32,827 bases of DNA from a virus, in IMG/VR virus record IMGVR_UViG_3300019776_000654, positions 1-32,827 of that record, one strand, 5' to 3'. Every line of letters starts with the position of its first letter. Position 1 is the first letter of the stretch. The notes below the pieces were generated by a model that saw only the letters and a program-made list of their open reading frames with translations, ran no database searches and had not been told where the DNA came from. Shown one piece after another: positions 8,483-14,455 of the stretch. A program made the translations under genes and the position numbers.

Positions 8483-8782
8483 ATGATTGCTAATTGCTTA
8501 ACTTGTCACGAACCATACAAAACCAATCCAAACGCTTCCCCGCAGGAATATCCTTACTGTGATTTATGCAATATAAAAGAGGTAAGGAACTTAAAAACTC
8601 TCTTTATTTCAGTTGATCCAACAAGCAAGAGTTACAAGAATCGTCCAGGTAAAAGACATGGACAAAAAACCAGAATTAACCTAGACGCGATAAAAGAAAG
8701 AAAAAGACTGAAGGGTGTAGCAGCAAGAGGAGTCTACGAGAACTCCTTAGGTGCTTTGAATGGGTTAAGTTTGGGATTCTAG
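8483..8782 (+). CDS. Small zinc-ribbon-like protein
   Basis: The 99-residue product carries two CxxC pairs close to the N-terminus (CLTC and CDLC), the pattern of a zinc ribbon. A very basic segment follows (KSYKNRPGKRHGQK, then KERKRLKG). That combination suggests nucleic-acid binding. It is the last gene of the rightward late operon and runs towards the leftward operon; only five bases separate the two convergent stops, and I see no GC-rich terminator hairpin between them. Function is not recognised beyond the metal-binding pattern. Confidence 0.55.
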   Translation: MIANCLTCHEPYKTNPNASPQEYPYCDLCNIKEVRNLKTLFISVDPTSKSYKNRPGKRHGQKTRINLDAIKERKRLKGVAARGVYENSLGALNGLSLGF

Positions 8783-8787
8783 CTTCT

Positions 8788-9243
8788 TTACTCTTTCTCT
8801 TGGCTTCTAAAATGTAAGTAAATTGTTTGTCTGGGGCTTAGTTCCGTACCTTGAGTCTCTGGTTTTATTTCAGTGTTAATAACTTCCTCAGCTTTATCTA
8901 CTAAACGAGCTAGTTTCTTCTGAAGTGCATCCTCCACGATTGACGCAGGATTAATCTTCAAATCATCACTATACTGGATGTTTTCTACTTCATGTTTCAA
9001 ATCATAGATAGCGTCTTGAAAAGAAATAGTCTGCTCCTCTCTCCTTGGTTTTGTTTCAGCTTTATCTTCTGGGAGTTCTTCGAATTGATAAAAGTCACAC
9101 AAATTATATTCCTTGCTTAAATCAGCTTTATCTCTAAGCATTTTAAAGTAAAAATTTGTTCCATAAAGATTAAGACCAACACATTTATATTCTTGACTTT
9201 CTCGTTTATACCTCTTCCCCACTACTGGTAATTTATTTGTCAT
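8788..9243 (-). CDS. Hypothetical protein at the end of the leftward operon
   Basis: A 151-residue acidic protein. The N-terminal part (GKRYKRESQEYKCVGLNLYG) looks like a small beta domain; the middle is acidic and the C-terminal half is helical and lysine/glutamate-rich. I do not recognise a family. It is the last gene of the leftward operon and its start overlaps the 3' end of the small coiled-coil gene upstream (ATGACAAATAA), suggesting translational coupling. Confidence 0.5.
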   Translation of the reverse strand: MTNKLPVVGKRYKRESQEYKCVGLNLYGTNFYFKMLRDKADLSKEYNLCDFYQFEELPEDKAETKPRREEQTISFQDAIYDLKHEVENIQYSDDLKINPASIVEDALQKKLARLVDKAEEVINTEIKPETQGTELSPRQTIYLHFRSQEKE

Positions 9244-9406
9244 TGCTTCCTCTCATTTTTAATATTTTTTCTTTTAAAACTCGGTTTTCTTCTTCTAATT
9301 CCGCTATAATAGCGACAGAATCTTCACCAGTAGAATTCCAAAGAAGTTTATATTTTTCGACTTCTTTCTCAAGCTCTTCTATTTGTTTCTGTAAGTCTTT
9401 AGTCAT
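9233..9406 (-). CDS. 57-residue coiled-coil protein
   Basis: Read directly from the gap between two larger genes. The 57-residue product (MTKDLQKQIEELEKEVEKYK at its start) has heptad-like Leu/Ile spacing at both ends and should form a short coiled coil. It begins six bases after the alarmone hydrolase stop and overlaps the start of the next gene by 11 bases, so the frame fits the packing of the operon. No Shine-Dalgarno sequence is visible. It may bridge or regulate a partner; nothing more specific can be said. Confidence 0.6.
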   Translation of the reverse strand: MTKDLQKQIEELEKEVEKYKLLWNSTGEDSVAIIAELEEENRVLKEKILKMRGSNDK

Positions 9407-9412
9407 AAGCTT

Positions 9413-10027
9413 TTAGTTGTTTGAGTTGTTCTCTAAGTTTGTCATTGCATCGCTCCAAGTTATAACCGCATTATGAAAGAGCGATAAATCGCCGTGTATT
9501 AAAACATCTAGTAATTCTTTTTTTTCCTCCAAATAAACTTTAGCAAAATTTTTATCATGCTGAACTATAGAACGCGAATTTGAAATAAGATCTGCAAGCT
9601 TTATATTCATTCCTCCTCTAGAGGATTTTGCTATATGAAGCCTATCTAGTTTTTTTCTAGCTTCTCTATTGCCGTCGCTAGGCTTACTAACATCGGTCAC
9701 TTCAAGAACAAATTTAGCCACAATAGATCCAAAATTCTCTACTAGCTCTTCATAGGTGGTATCAGTATCTTCTAACGTATCATGCAAATAGGCGGCAGCA
9801 ATTAATTCTTCGTTGCCTTTACACTCGCTTCCATCACTGCTAAGAGCTTGTAAAATATTTGCCACTTCTTCACAATGATTAAAATAAGGTTCGCTAGTAT
9901 ATTTCCTTTTTTGATTTGCGTGTTTTAGTCTAGCAAAATCAGCCGCTTTTTCTGACAAAGTTTTTTCTTTTGGTTTTTTATCCAACAGCCCCCTAAGAGA
10001 TAAATATTGTTTTAGTGATTTAATCAT
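9413..10027 (-). CDS. MESH1/SpoT-type HD hydrolase (small alarmone hydrolase)
   Basis: The 204-residue protein is a single HD domain of the RelA/SpoT hydrolase type. The motifs are in order: KHANQKRKYTSEPYFNH (residues 35-51), an HD pair at 82-83 in LHDTLEDTDT with ED at 86-87, FG before SIVAKFVLEVTDVSK, and KLADLISNSR with Asp146 and Asn150. These match the metal- and nucleotide-binding positions of (p)ppGpp hydrolases. There is no synthetase, TGS or ACT domain, so this is a stand-alone hydrolase. The likely reaction is removal of the 3' pyrophosphate of (p)ppGpp or a related alarmone, which would oppose stringent signalling or alarmone-type toxins during infection. It has a strong AGGAGGA site and overlaps the small XRE gene by eight bases (ATGATTAA). 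Confidence 0.85.
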   Translation of the reverse strand: MIKSLKQYLSLRGLLDKKPKEKTLSEKAADFARLKHANQKRKYTSEPYFNHCEEVANILQALSSDGSECKGNEELIAAAYLHDTLEDTDTTYEELVENFGSIVAKFVLEVTDVSKPSDGNREARKKLDRLHIAKSSRGGMNIKLADLISNSRSIVQHDKNFAKVYLEEKKELLDVLIHGDLSLFHNAVITWSDAMTNLENNSNN

Positions 10028-10193
10028 TTTCCTCCTTATTTAATTTCCTCAAAGCCGTTAATAAAATCCTAGAAGGCTTCCTAGCCCCTGTTTCTACCCT
10101 GCTAATATGAACCCTGCTACAACCTAACTTTTTTGCTAATTGTGCTTGAGTTAGGTTGAGGAGTTCGCGGGTTTGTTTGAATTGGTTAGTCAT
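10020..10193 (-). CDS. Minimal XRE-family (Cro/CI-like) regulator, 57 residues
   Basis: Found by reading the gap between larger genes. The 57-residue product is almost only a helix-turn-helix: FKQTRELLNLTQAQLAKKLG, then CSRVHISRVETGARKPS and a final helix. TQAQLAKKLG plus the SRVETG recognition-helix region is the XRE/Cro signature. It overlaps the genes on both sides by eight bases (ATGACTAA upstream, ATGATTAA downstream), so it is co-translated with the alarmone hydrolase. It may act on the palindrome GTAACC-AGA-GGTTAC found just upstream of this gene group (10431-10445), but that link is an inference. Small size compared with typical Cro proteins is unremarkable. Confidence 0.85.
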   Translation of the reverse strand: MTNQFKQTRELLNLTQAQLAKKLGCSRVHISRVETGARKPSRILLTALRKLNKEEND

Positions 10194-10380
10194 TTAACTC
10201 TAAGCGGACAATAAGTATTTCATTATATTCTTTCATCACTTCCGCTTGTCTTCTTAATAGAATACGATTTGCAGTAGATAGTTCTGTAATTTTATCGCTG
10301 TTAGTAAAAGAATTCAATTTATCTAAATTTAGCTGGAGTTCCTTTTGTTCGTTTTTTAATCTTTCTAAAAAATTTGACAT
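10186..10380 (-). CDS. Small helical protein ahead of the XRE gene
   Basis: With the ATG at 10380 as start (an upstream TTG at 10407 is a weaker choice) the product has 64 residues. It is helical and charged (NFLERLKNEQKELQLNLDKL near the start) and should form coiled coils. It is the first gene after a promoter-like region containing the GTAACC palindrome and overlaps the XRE gene by eight bases, so it is part of the same regulatory transcript. The family is not recognised; an antirepressor or partner of the XRE protein is conceivable but unsupported. Confidence 0.6.
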   Translation of the reverse strand: MSNFLERLKNEQKELQLNLDKLNSFTNSDKITELSTANRILLRRQAEVMKEYNEILIVRLELND

Positions 10381-10427
10381 ATATTTTAATTTTAAGTTAT
10401 TATTCAAGCAAACTTGCTCTTGTCTAT

Positions 10428-10456
10428 AAAGTAACCAGAGGTTACATAATAGTCAA
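10428..10456 (-). promoter_or_regulatory. Promoter-like region with 15-bp palindromic operator
   Basis: On the minus strand a TTGACT (10456-10451) is followed after 17 bases by a weak TACTTT (10433-10428). Between them lies the exact palindrome GTAACC-AGA-GGTTAC (10431-10445), positioned to block polymerase if bound by a repressor. A short stem (AGCA-AGTT-TGCT) follows near the expected transcript start. The palindrome is clear; promoter strength and the binding protein are inferred. The nearest candidate regulator is the XRE protein encoded just downstream. Confidence 0.45.
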
Positions 10457-10469
10457 TAAAAAAGATTAA

Positions 10470-11033
10470 TTATTTTATTACTTCGTAATTAAAGCACCAA
10501 ACCCAAGGATTCGCCCCAAACTTTTCTTCTTGTTTCTTGTGGGTTGAGTTCCAAAGCTCGCTAAAGGCTTCTCTTGCGGTTTCGAACCATTGTTGGCTAC
10601 CTTTTTGCGAAGCATAAGAGTTTTTATAAAATACTCTACATGCAATAATTCCTTCCTTAACCGCATCTTCCTCACTTATATCTTGAAGCCTCTCTACTTT
10701 TACGCTTGTTATTCTTAGGGTTAGGCGTGAGTGTTCTTGCTTCATGTGGACTGGTGATTTCCAATTTCCAAGATAATAATCGTTTTTATCAAAATCGGCT
10801 TTGTAAGCTAAATTATTACTAGTAAGATTGTTCCTCAATTCGTCTTCAAATTCCATTTTTGGGTCAAAAGTCTCCTTCACAAAAATTGTTTCTCCGATTT
10901 CAAAAGGGAGTTTGCCATACGGATGGCTTGGTTCAATAAAAGATTGTTTAGTATTAACCACCGCCCTAAACATTCCTTCCTCATTCTTTAAAGCATGGTT
11001 TACTTGGTGTTGGTTGAAGATTATTGATTTCAC
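10470..11033 (-). CDS. ASCH-like phage protein (187 residues, GTG start)
   Basis: The protein starts with GTG at 11033 and shows the plan of a widespread phage family with an ASCH-type beta-barrel: KSIIFNQHQVNHAL, then a loop with HPYGKLPFEIGETIFVKETF, then RLTLRITSVKVERLQDISEEDA and a C-terminal part ending NPWVWCFNYEVIK. ASCH domains are PUA-like folds thought to bind RNA or modified bases. The usual start (KSIIFNQHQV) confirms the GTG choice over the internal ATG. The role in phages is not established. The frame ends shortly before the promoter-like region of the next gene group. Confidence 0.65.
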   Translation of the reverse strand: MKSIIFNQHQVNHALKNEEGMFRAVVNTKQSFIEPSHPYGKLPFEIGETIFVKETFDPKMEFEDELRNNLTSNNLAYKADFDKNDYYLGNWKSPVHMKQEHSRLTLRITSVKVERLQDISEEDAVKEGIIACRVFYKNSYASQKGSQQWFETAREAFSELWNSTHKKQEEKFGANPWVWCFNYEVIK

Positions 11034-11036
11034 AAA

Positions 11037-11336
11037 TTATTTACCGTCTTGTTTAAGAATTTCTAAAGCTTCATCCAAAGCCATTTCTAAGTCGTAATGA
11101 TAAATTGAATAAGACCCAACTGGTGTGTCGGGGTAAAATTGTAGATCAATAATTGTGTTGCACTCAATCATCTTATTAACCATTTCCTTTGAAAGCGGTT
11201 CACTTCCGCAACTTCCTAGGATTCGGTTTACATCATCAATTCCTTCTTGAATAGTCTGGTAATAATCTTTGTATTTATTGATACTAATTGAGACGCTGCA
11301 TTTACACTTCTGTTGTATCTGGGATAACTTATTCAT
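11037..11336 (-). CDS. Hypothetical 99-residue protein
   Basis: The product begins with a beta-like segment (CKCSVSISINKYKDYYQ) and then has a mostly helical body. A GGAG site overlaps the end of the upstream gene, nine bases before the ATG, giving good support to this start. No known motif is visible. It stands between a small DNA-binding-like protein and the ASCH-like protein in the middle operon. Confidence 0.5.
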   Translation of the reverse strand: MNKLSQIQQKCKCSVSISINKYKDYYQTIQEGIDDVNRILGSCGSEPLSKEMVNKMIECNTIIDLQFYPDTPVGSYSIYHYDLEMALDEALEILKQDGK

Positions 11337-11338
11337 AT

Positions 11339-11521
11339 CTATTTACTCCTTTTCTTCAAATTTTTATATGCTTTCGCAATTGCCTTACGGCAAATTTGTG
11401 AAACTGAAATACGATTGTCCACAAGATACTTAACCATTTCCCTGCCCTCTGGGGTAAAGGAAAACGTCACTCTCTTACATTTTAATTCAACTTTTTTTCT
11501 TGGCCTACCGCGTAATTTCAT
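11339..11521 (-). CDS. Small basic ribbon-helix-helix-like protein
   Basis: The 60-residue protein is strongly basic: RGRPRKKVELKCKRVTFSFT, then TPEGREMVKYLVDNRISVSQ and a final helix with KKRSK. A short strand (KRVTFSF) followed by two helices, the second with VSQICRKAIAKAYKN, is the plan of ribbon-helix-helix DNA-binding proteins such as Arc. It lacks a clear Shine-Dalgarno sequence but is preceded by an unusual long hairpin (11590-11653). It is probably a small regulator; the family is inferred from the pattern rather than recognised outright. Confidence 0.55.
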   Translation of the reverse strand: MKLRGRPRKKVELKCKRVTFSFTPEGREMVKYLVDNRISVSQICRKAIAKAYKNLKKRSK

Positions 11522-11589
11522 ATTTGTTTATTTATATTAAATCCACTTTTTCTATACATATCACAAGAACGTGTATAAAATCTTAGAAA

Positions 11590-11653
11590 GTAGCCCTCAC
11601 CGCGTTATAAATAAAACAATTTCCCCTCCAGAAAATTGACGCGGTTGGGCTAC
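11590..11653 (-). repeat. Long nested inverted repeat in the leader of the RHH-like gene
   Basis: Outer arms GTAGCCC-TC-ACCGCGT (11590-11605) and ACGCGGT-T-GGGCTAC (11639-11653) pair for 14 base pairs with one small internal mismatch. An inner stem CAATTT (11617-11622) / AAATTG (11633-11638) stacks directly against the outer one. On the leftward transcript the apical loop shows TCTGGAGGGG, which contains a Shine-Dalgarno-like GGAGG without a start codon nearby. No T-run follows in either direction, so it is not a classical terminator. It lies in the 143-base gap between the VRR-NUC gene and the RHH-like gene; nothing else is recognised in that gap. Confidence 0.7.
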
Positions 11654-11664
11654 CATCTAAAGTT

Positions 11665-12108
11665 TTATTTGCCCTTCAAAATATTTTCCTTCTCTAAAAT
11701 CTTAATTCCCTCCTCCACAGAATAAGCCATATAATAACGGCAATTAACAGAATCTTTGAAAACATCCTCAAACTCTTTTTGTGATTCCGATTGTTTTCCT
11801 GCTGCGCTTGTCGCGGTCTTAGGTTTCTTGAACTCAATAAATATAAAATGAGTTTCGTAAATTGGTGAATTGTCTGATTTCCTACCGCATATTTTATTCT
11901 TAATAAATTCAAAATCACTTTTACCGCCCCTAAGCCCCTTTGCTTTTAACAAAGAAGCTGTCACAGCGTTTCTTGCCTCACCTGATGAGTCGTACGACCA
12001 CCAAGCGCAATCAAGTATTTTATAGCCCTCATATTGCCTAACTAGGGCGGCAAAGTTCTTTTGAATTATTCCCTCTGCACCAATGCCTTTTTTTACAAAT
12101 TTTCTCAT
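11665..12108 (-). CDS. VRR-NUC domain nuclease
   Basis: The 147-residue protein shows the VRR-NUC form of the PD-(D/E)XK nuclease fold. SGEARNAVTASLLKAKGLRG is at residues 42-61, followed by the catalytic Asp in GKSDFEF (Asp65), FIEFKKP (Glu92, Lys94) and the helix QSESQKEFEDVF (Gln110). Stand-alone VRR-NUC proteins of phages are thought to act as structure-specific nucleases, for example on branched or junction DNA. It is encoded beside an SSB-like and a NinB-like protein and upstream-linked to an ERF annealing protein, so a recombination/replication role fits. The length is normal for the phage version. The start has no Shine-Dalgarno sequence but an A-rich leader. Confidence 0.8.
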   Translation of the reverse strand: MRKFVKKGIGAEGIIQKNFAALVRQYEGYKILDCAWWSYDSSGEARNAVTASLLKAKGLRGGKSDFEFIKNKICGRKSDNSPIYETHFIFIEFKKPKTATSAAGKQSESQKEFEDVFKDSVNCRYYMAYSVEEGIKILEKENILKGK

Positions 12109-12118
12109 TCAGTTATTT

Positions 12119-12361
12119 CTATTTATTATCATCAATAAATCTTGCTCTAGCCTCTTCTAACATTCCCATCTTTTCCGTAAATCTAAGATGAGAAGCAAAG
12201 GAAGCTATTAATTCTTTATCCTTACCTCTACGATAAGCAATACAGATTACGCCCTCAGCTTTCTCATCATCACAGAATTTATGAAAGTCTTTCAATGTCT
12301 CTTTAACAGACTTTTGTCGATCCGTTTCTTGGAATGCGTGAAGCTTAATTATATCGGCCAT
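12119..12361 (-). CDS. Hypothetical 80-residue protein
   Basis: The product begins ADIIKLHAFQETDRQKSVKE and has a middle strand region (GVICIAYRRGKDKELIASFA), then a helix. The arrangement of a helix, a hydrophobic strand followed by a positively charged turn, and another strand is seen in small phage proteins of unknown role. It is separated from the VRR-NUC gene by ten bases and from the SSB-like gene by 21 bases, and lacks a Shine-Dalgarno site. No firm family. Confidence 0.5.
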   Translation of the reverse strand: MADIIKLHAFQETDRQKSVKETLKDFHKFCDDEKAEGVICIAYRRGKDKELIASFASHLRFTEKMGMLEEARARFIDDNK

Positions 12362-12382
12362 ATTTTCTATTTTTTATTTAAT

Positions 12383-12823
12383 TTAAAATGGTATTTCTGA
12401 GTCATCAATCATATTATCTTCCTGTTGCGGCTGATAACCATTTGATTTAGCTTGATGATGTTCTGATTGAGCTTTTGCTTCTGCAAGTTTAATTTCATTG
12501 ATTACAATCTCATCATAAGAAATCGCTTTCCCTTGCTCATTTTTGAATTGAGGGAAAGGAAGTTTAACTGTTTTAAGACTGCCCACAATCTCAAACTGCT
12601 GCCCAATATTTTGTTCGATAAAATCAATATTTGCTCCAAAACATATAAACTTTTTAGTTGTGGAAATAAAAGCGTCCTTTTCGCCATTCTTGCCCTTTAT
12701 AACATCCGACCAAGTCAAACGACCTTTACCGACCTTACCTTTATTCTCAAAATCGAAAGCGTTCTTGTCGATTTGATTATCTTTCCATTGATTAGCGATT
12801 TTGCATTTACCTGATATTTGCAT
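12383..12823 (-). CDS. Single-stranded DNA-binding protein (SSB-like)
   Basis: I start at the ATG at 12823 (146 residues), because the earlier ATG would place a basic extension inside the upstream gene. The protein has an OB-fold-like beta content and ends in DDSEIPF, the acidic tip with the final IPF that bacterial and phage SSBs use to recruit replication and repair enzymes. A Gln-rich linker precedes the tip, also typical. The body diverges from E. coli SSB, so identification rests chiefly on the tail, the length and the neighbouring recombination genes. The likely role is coating single-stranded DNA in phage replication and handing it to the ERF protein. Confidence 0.7.
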   Translation of the reverse strand: MQISGKCKIANQWKDNQIDKNAFDFENKGKVGKGRLTWSDVIKGKNGEKDAFISTTKKFICFGANIDFIEQNIGQQFEIVGSLKTVKLPFPQFKNEQGKAISYDEIVINEIKLAEAKAQSEHHQAKSNGYQPQQEDNMIDDSEIPF

Positions 12824-12830
12824 TTTGTAT

Positions 12831-13256
12831 TTATTGTTGTTGATAATAATCCACCAACGCCTGCTTCTCAGCACTTGTTAGCTTGTAGTCCTTGACTTCA
12901 TAAAATTCTGCCAACTCATAAAGTCGGGTTATCATTGCTTGCATTTCTGCTCGCTTTGCAGTGGTTAAGCTTTTAGTAATCAGTCTTCCTTTTACCATAG
13001 CGCAAAAGTTAGTTTCTTGCTTTACTAACTCCTTCACCATATCTTTGTCGAAGAAAGTTCCCTCCGACTCCGCAATATAAGGTGCAATCAATCCACAGAT
13101 ACGATAGAATCCGCGCAATTGGGCTGGTGTCTTATCCGCCCCAAACTGCACGAAGAAATCCTTTCCAGATTCAAGATATTCACGAAGTAATTCGCTTATC
13201 TTAGCCTGCTGGTCGCCCCAGTTTGTTTTGTTGGATTGGAAGAAGGAGAGTTTCAT
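12831..13256 (-). CDS. NinB-like recombination protein (tentative)
   Basis: The 141-residue protein has the length and general features of NinB/YbcN-type proteins: an N-terminal strand region, a motif with TPAQLRGFYRICGLIAPYI (residues 43-61) in place of the usual early-gene helix, then KGRLITKSLTTAKRAEMQ (89-106) and a final helix with EVKDYKLTSAEKQAL. NinB proteins bind single-stranded DNA and assist phage recombination. Its neighbours, an SSB-like protein and a VRR-NUC nuclease, agree with this. I see resemblance rather than a clear family match. It starts three bases after the upstream stop. Confidence 0.42.
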   Translation of the reverse strand: MKLSFFQSNKTNWGDQQAKISELLREYLESGKDFFVQFGADKTPAQLRGFYRICGLIAPYIAESEGTFFDKDMVKELVKQETNFCAMVKGRLITKSLTTAKRAEMQAMITRLYELAEFYEVKDYKLTSAEKQALVDYYQQQ

Positions 13257-13259
13257 TTC

Positions 13260-13418
13260 TTAAGTGTGATTCTGGTTGTTTGTCTCAATGTGAATTTTGC
13301 CATTATAACCATTCCATACTTTAAGAATATCCTCATATTCAAGAGAATCATTAAAAATCACAGCTTCTTTTTCTTGATCGTATTCTTGCAACTTTTCTAT
13401 TAATTCTTTTACCTTCAT
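13260..13418 (-). CDS. 52-residue hypothetical protein
   Basis: Read from the gap between larger genes. The product begins KVKELIEKLQEYDQEKEAVI and then NDSLEYEDILKVWNG, a helix-plus-strand pattern typical of small phage proteins that pair a regulatory helix with a beta hairpin. It is preceded by the 34-base duplicated leader described at 13423-13456 and ends three bases before the NinB-like start. The opening resembles that of the 59-residue protein at 13753-13932 (KLKQLLEQLNQLVKEKPEAL), so the two may be distant paralogues. Confidence 0.55.
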   Translation of the reverse strand: MKVKELIEKLQEYDQEKEAVIFNDSLEYEDILKVWNGYNGKIHIETNNQNHT

Positions 13419-13422
13419 ACTC

Positions 13423-13456
13423 TTATTGTTTGTTGGTTAATTAGCAAAAGCGATTA
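13423..13456 (-). repeat. 34-bp duplicated gene-end/leader segment, copy 1
   Basis: On the minus strand this segment covers the last codons of one small frame (IAFAN), its stop and the A-rich leader of the next gene. Copy 2 is at 13739-13772 and differs at one base. Both copies lie immediately before a start codon, so the duplication transferred a gene end together with a translation leader. Confidence 0.85.
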
Positions 13457-13520
13457 AGATAGAACCTTTGTTGTCAATAAAGTAAACTTTCCGCTTAGTG
13501 CTTTTTTTAGGGATCCACAT
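13437..13520 (-). pseudogene. Remnant paralogue of the 59-residue gene
   Basis: A 27-residue frame starts at ATG 13520 and ends KGSILIAFAN. The 59-residue gene at 13753-13932 ends KDSVIIAFAN, and the similarity continues beyond both stop codons as a 34-base near-identical leader. The short frame appears to be what remains of a tandem duplicate whose N-terminal part was replaced. It has no Shine-Dalgarno sequence. It could still be translated as a very small peptide, but the simplest reading is a decayed copy. Confidence 0.55.
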
Positions 13521-13539
13521 TTTTAAGGTGATTTTTATA

Positions 13540-13734
13540 CTAATTATTTTTTTCAATTATTTTAGCAAAATCTATAGATTCTTTCACGATTTGCATAGCT
13601 TTATCAAGACATTCTTGTTGAGCCTCTATAACGGAAAGAGCTTCTTCAAAATGAGAGAATGCAACATTTCTCCCGTCACGTTTCTCGGCTATTTCTTGTA
13701 AATCCTTAATTCTCTGTTTAATTGTTTTTTTCAT
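13540..13734 (-). CDS. 64-residue helical hypothetical protein
   Basis: The protein is charged and helical, with two predicted helices: KKTIKQRIKDLQEIAEKRD, and FEEALSVIEAQQECLDKA. It resembles the small helical proteins that phages encode in clusters between recombination genes. It lies downstream of the second copy of the 34-base duplicated leader (ending AACAATAACAATATG), which supplies its start context in place of a Shine-Dalgarno site. No function recognised. Confidence 0.5.
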   Translation of the reverse strand: MKKTIKQRIKDLQEIAEKRDGRNVAFSHFEEALSVIEAQQECLDKAMQIVKESIDFAKIIEKNN

Positions 13735-13738
13735 ATTG

Positions 13739-13772
13739 TTATTGTTTATTGGTTAATTAGCAAAAGCGATTA
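13739..13772 (-). repeat. 34-bp duplicated gene-end/leader segment, copy 2
   Basis: Partner of the segment at 13423-13456; 33 of 34 bases agree. On the minus strand it spans the IAFAN-stop end of the 59-residue gene and the leader of the 64-residue gene. Confidence 0.85.
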
Positions 13773-13932
13773 TCACGGAATCTTTATTGTTTATAATAAA
13801 AGTAATATCAGTAAAAATTATCTCAAATTCTTCATGGCAATCCTTATCATAACAATAAACCTCCATCTCCAAAGCCTCTGGTTTTTCTTTGACTAGCTGG
13901 TTTAATTGTTCTAGCAGTTGTTTGAGTTTCAT
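13753..13932 (-). CDS. 59-residue hypothetical protein
   Basis: Read from the gap between larger genes. It opens with a helix (KLKQLLEQLNQLVKEKPEAL), has two cysteines (YCYDKDCHEE) and a beta-rich end (FIINNKDSVIIAFAN). The start overlaps the preceding gene by four bases (ATGA type junction around 13929-13932). The C-terminus and following leader are duplicated upstream of another small gene, which suggests this is a functional module rather than noise. No family recognised. Confidence 0.6.
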   Translation of the reverse strand: MKLKQLLEQLNQLVKEKPEALEMEVYCYDKDCHEEFEIIFTDITFIINNKDSVIIAFAN

Positions 13933-14285
13933 TTTAAATCCTCAATTTCTCTTAATAAATTTTTGTTTTCGTCTCTTAGCTCTTCCACCTCTCTAGCCAA
14001 ATCTTTTAAATCGGATTCAGTGTGTTTCCAATGACGAGTTCCCATAATATCTGCTACTTCGCCCCAAACCTGATATTCGGCTTCCTCAACGGCTTTCTCA
14101 ATCTCTGATTCATCTTTTTGATTTTCTCGTAAAGATTCATTTATTTTTCTGACCTTTTCTAGCTCGTCTTTTATTTTGGTTATGATTTCCCTCTGTTGAT
14201 CGCACAAACTCAAAATCTCATCTATAAATGGACAAGAATTAAAAATAGTTCCTTTAGAATCTTTTATTTTGATTTCGTTCATCAT
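13929..14285 (-). CDS. 118-residue coiled-coil protein
   Basis: Mostly charged helix: NEIKIKDSKGTIFNSCPFID at the start, then long Glu/Lys-rich stretches with Leu/Ile spacing (EIITKIKDELEKVRKINESL; LREIEDLK at the end). It should form an extended coiled coil. A run of G (AAGGGGG) before the two adjacent ATGs acts as ribosome-binding site. It overlaps the genes on both sides by four bases. No known domain; perhaps a scaffold or a partner for the ERF system. Confidence 0.5.
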   Translation of the reverse strand: MMNEIKIKDSKGTIFNSCPFIDEILSLCDQQREIITKIKDELEKVRKINESLRENQKDESEIEKAVEEAEYQVWGEVADIMGTRHWKHTESDLKDLAREVEELRDENKNLLREIEDLK

Positions 14286-14455
14286 TCCCCCTTAATTTCT
14301 TTTAACCAAATTTCTTTCTCTCTTTCAATTAATCGAGAAGGAATAGCCCAATAAGGCCATTTATTCCCTAAACAATAGCGCTTTTTAACCCTTTCGTAAA
14401 GCTCATTTTGATAATCCATTATTTTGACCCCAGTTGTTAATATTTCCTTAATCAT
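14282..14455 (-). CDS. 57-residue hypothetical protein after ERF
   Basis: Read from the gap between larger genes. The product is basic and rich in aromatic residues, with an unusual core NKWPYWAIPSRLIEREKEIW around residues 31-50. It overlaps the ERF gene end by eight bases (ATGATTAA) and the next gene start by four bases, so both junctions are of the coupled type used throughout this operon. The WPYWAIPSR core is distinctive and should be easy to trace in relatives. Function unknown. Confidence 0.6.
   Translation of the reverse strand: MIKEILTTGVKIMDYQNELYERVKKRYCLGNKWPYWAIPSRLIEREKEIWLKEIKGE

Noticed and set aside
8760-8810. Terminator between the convergent operons
   Set aside because: No GC-rich stem followed by T-run on either strand. 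Transcripts may overlap or end by another mechanism.
10570-10590. tRNA T-arm-like GGTTTCGAACC
   Set aside because: It lies inside the ASCH-like coding region and no other tRNA arms surround it. I found no tRNA gene in the window.
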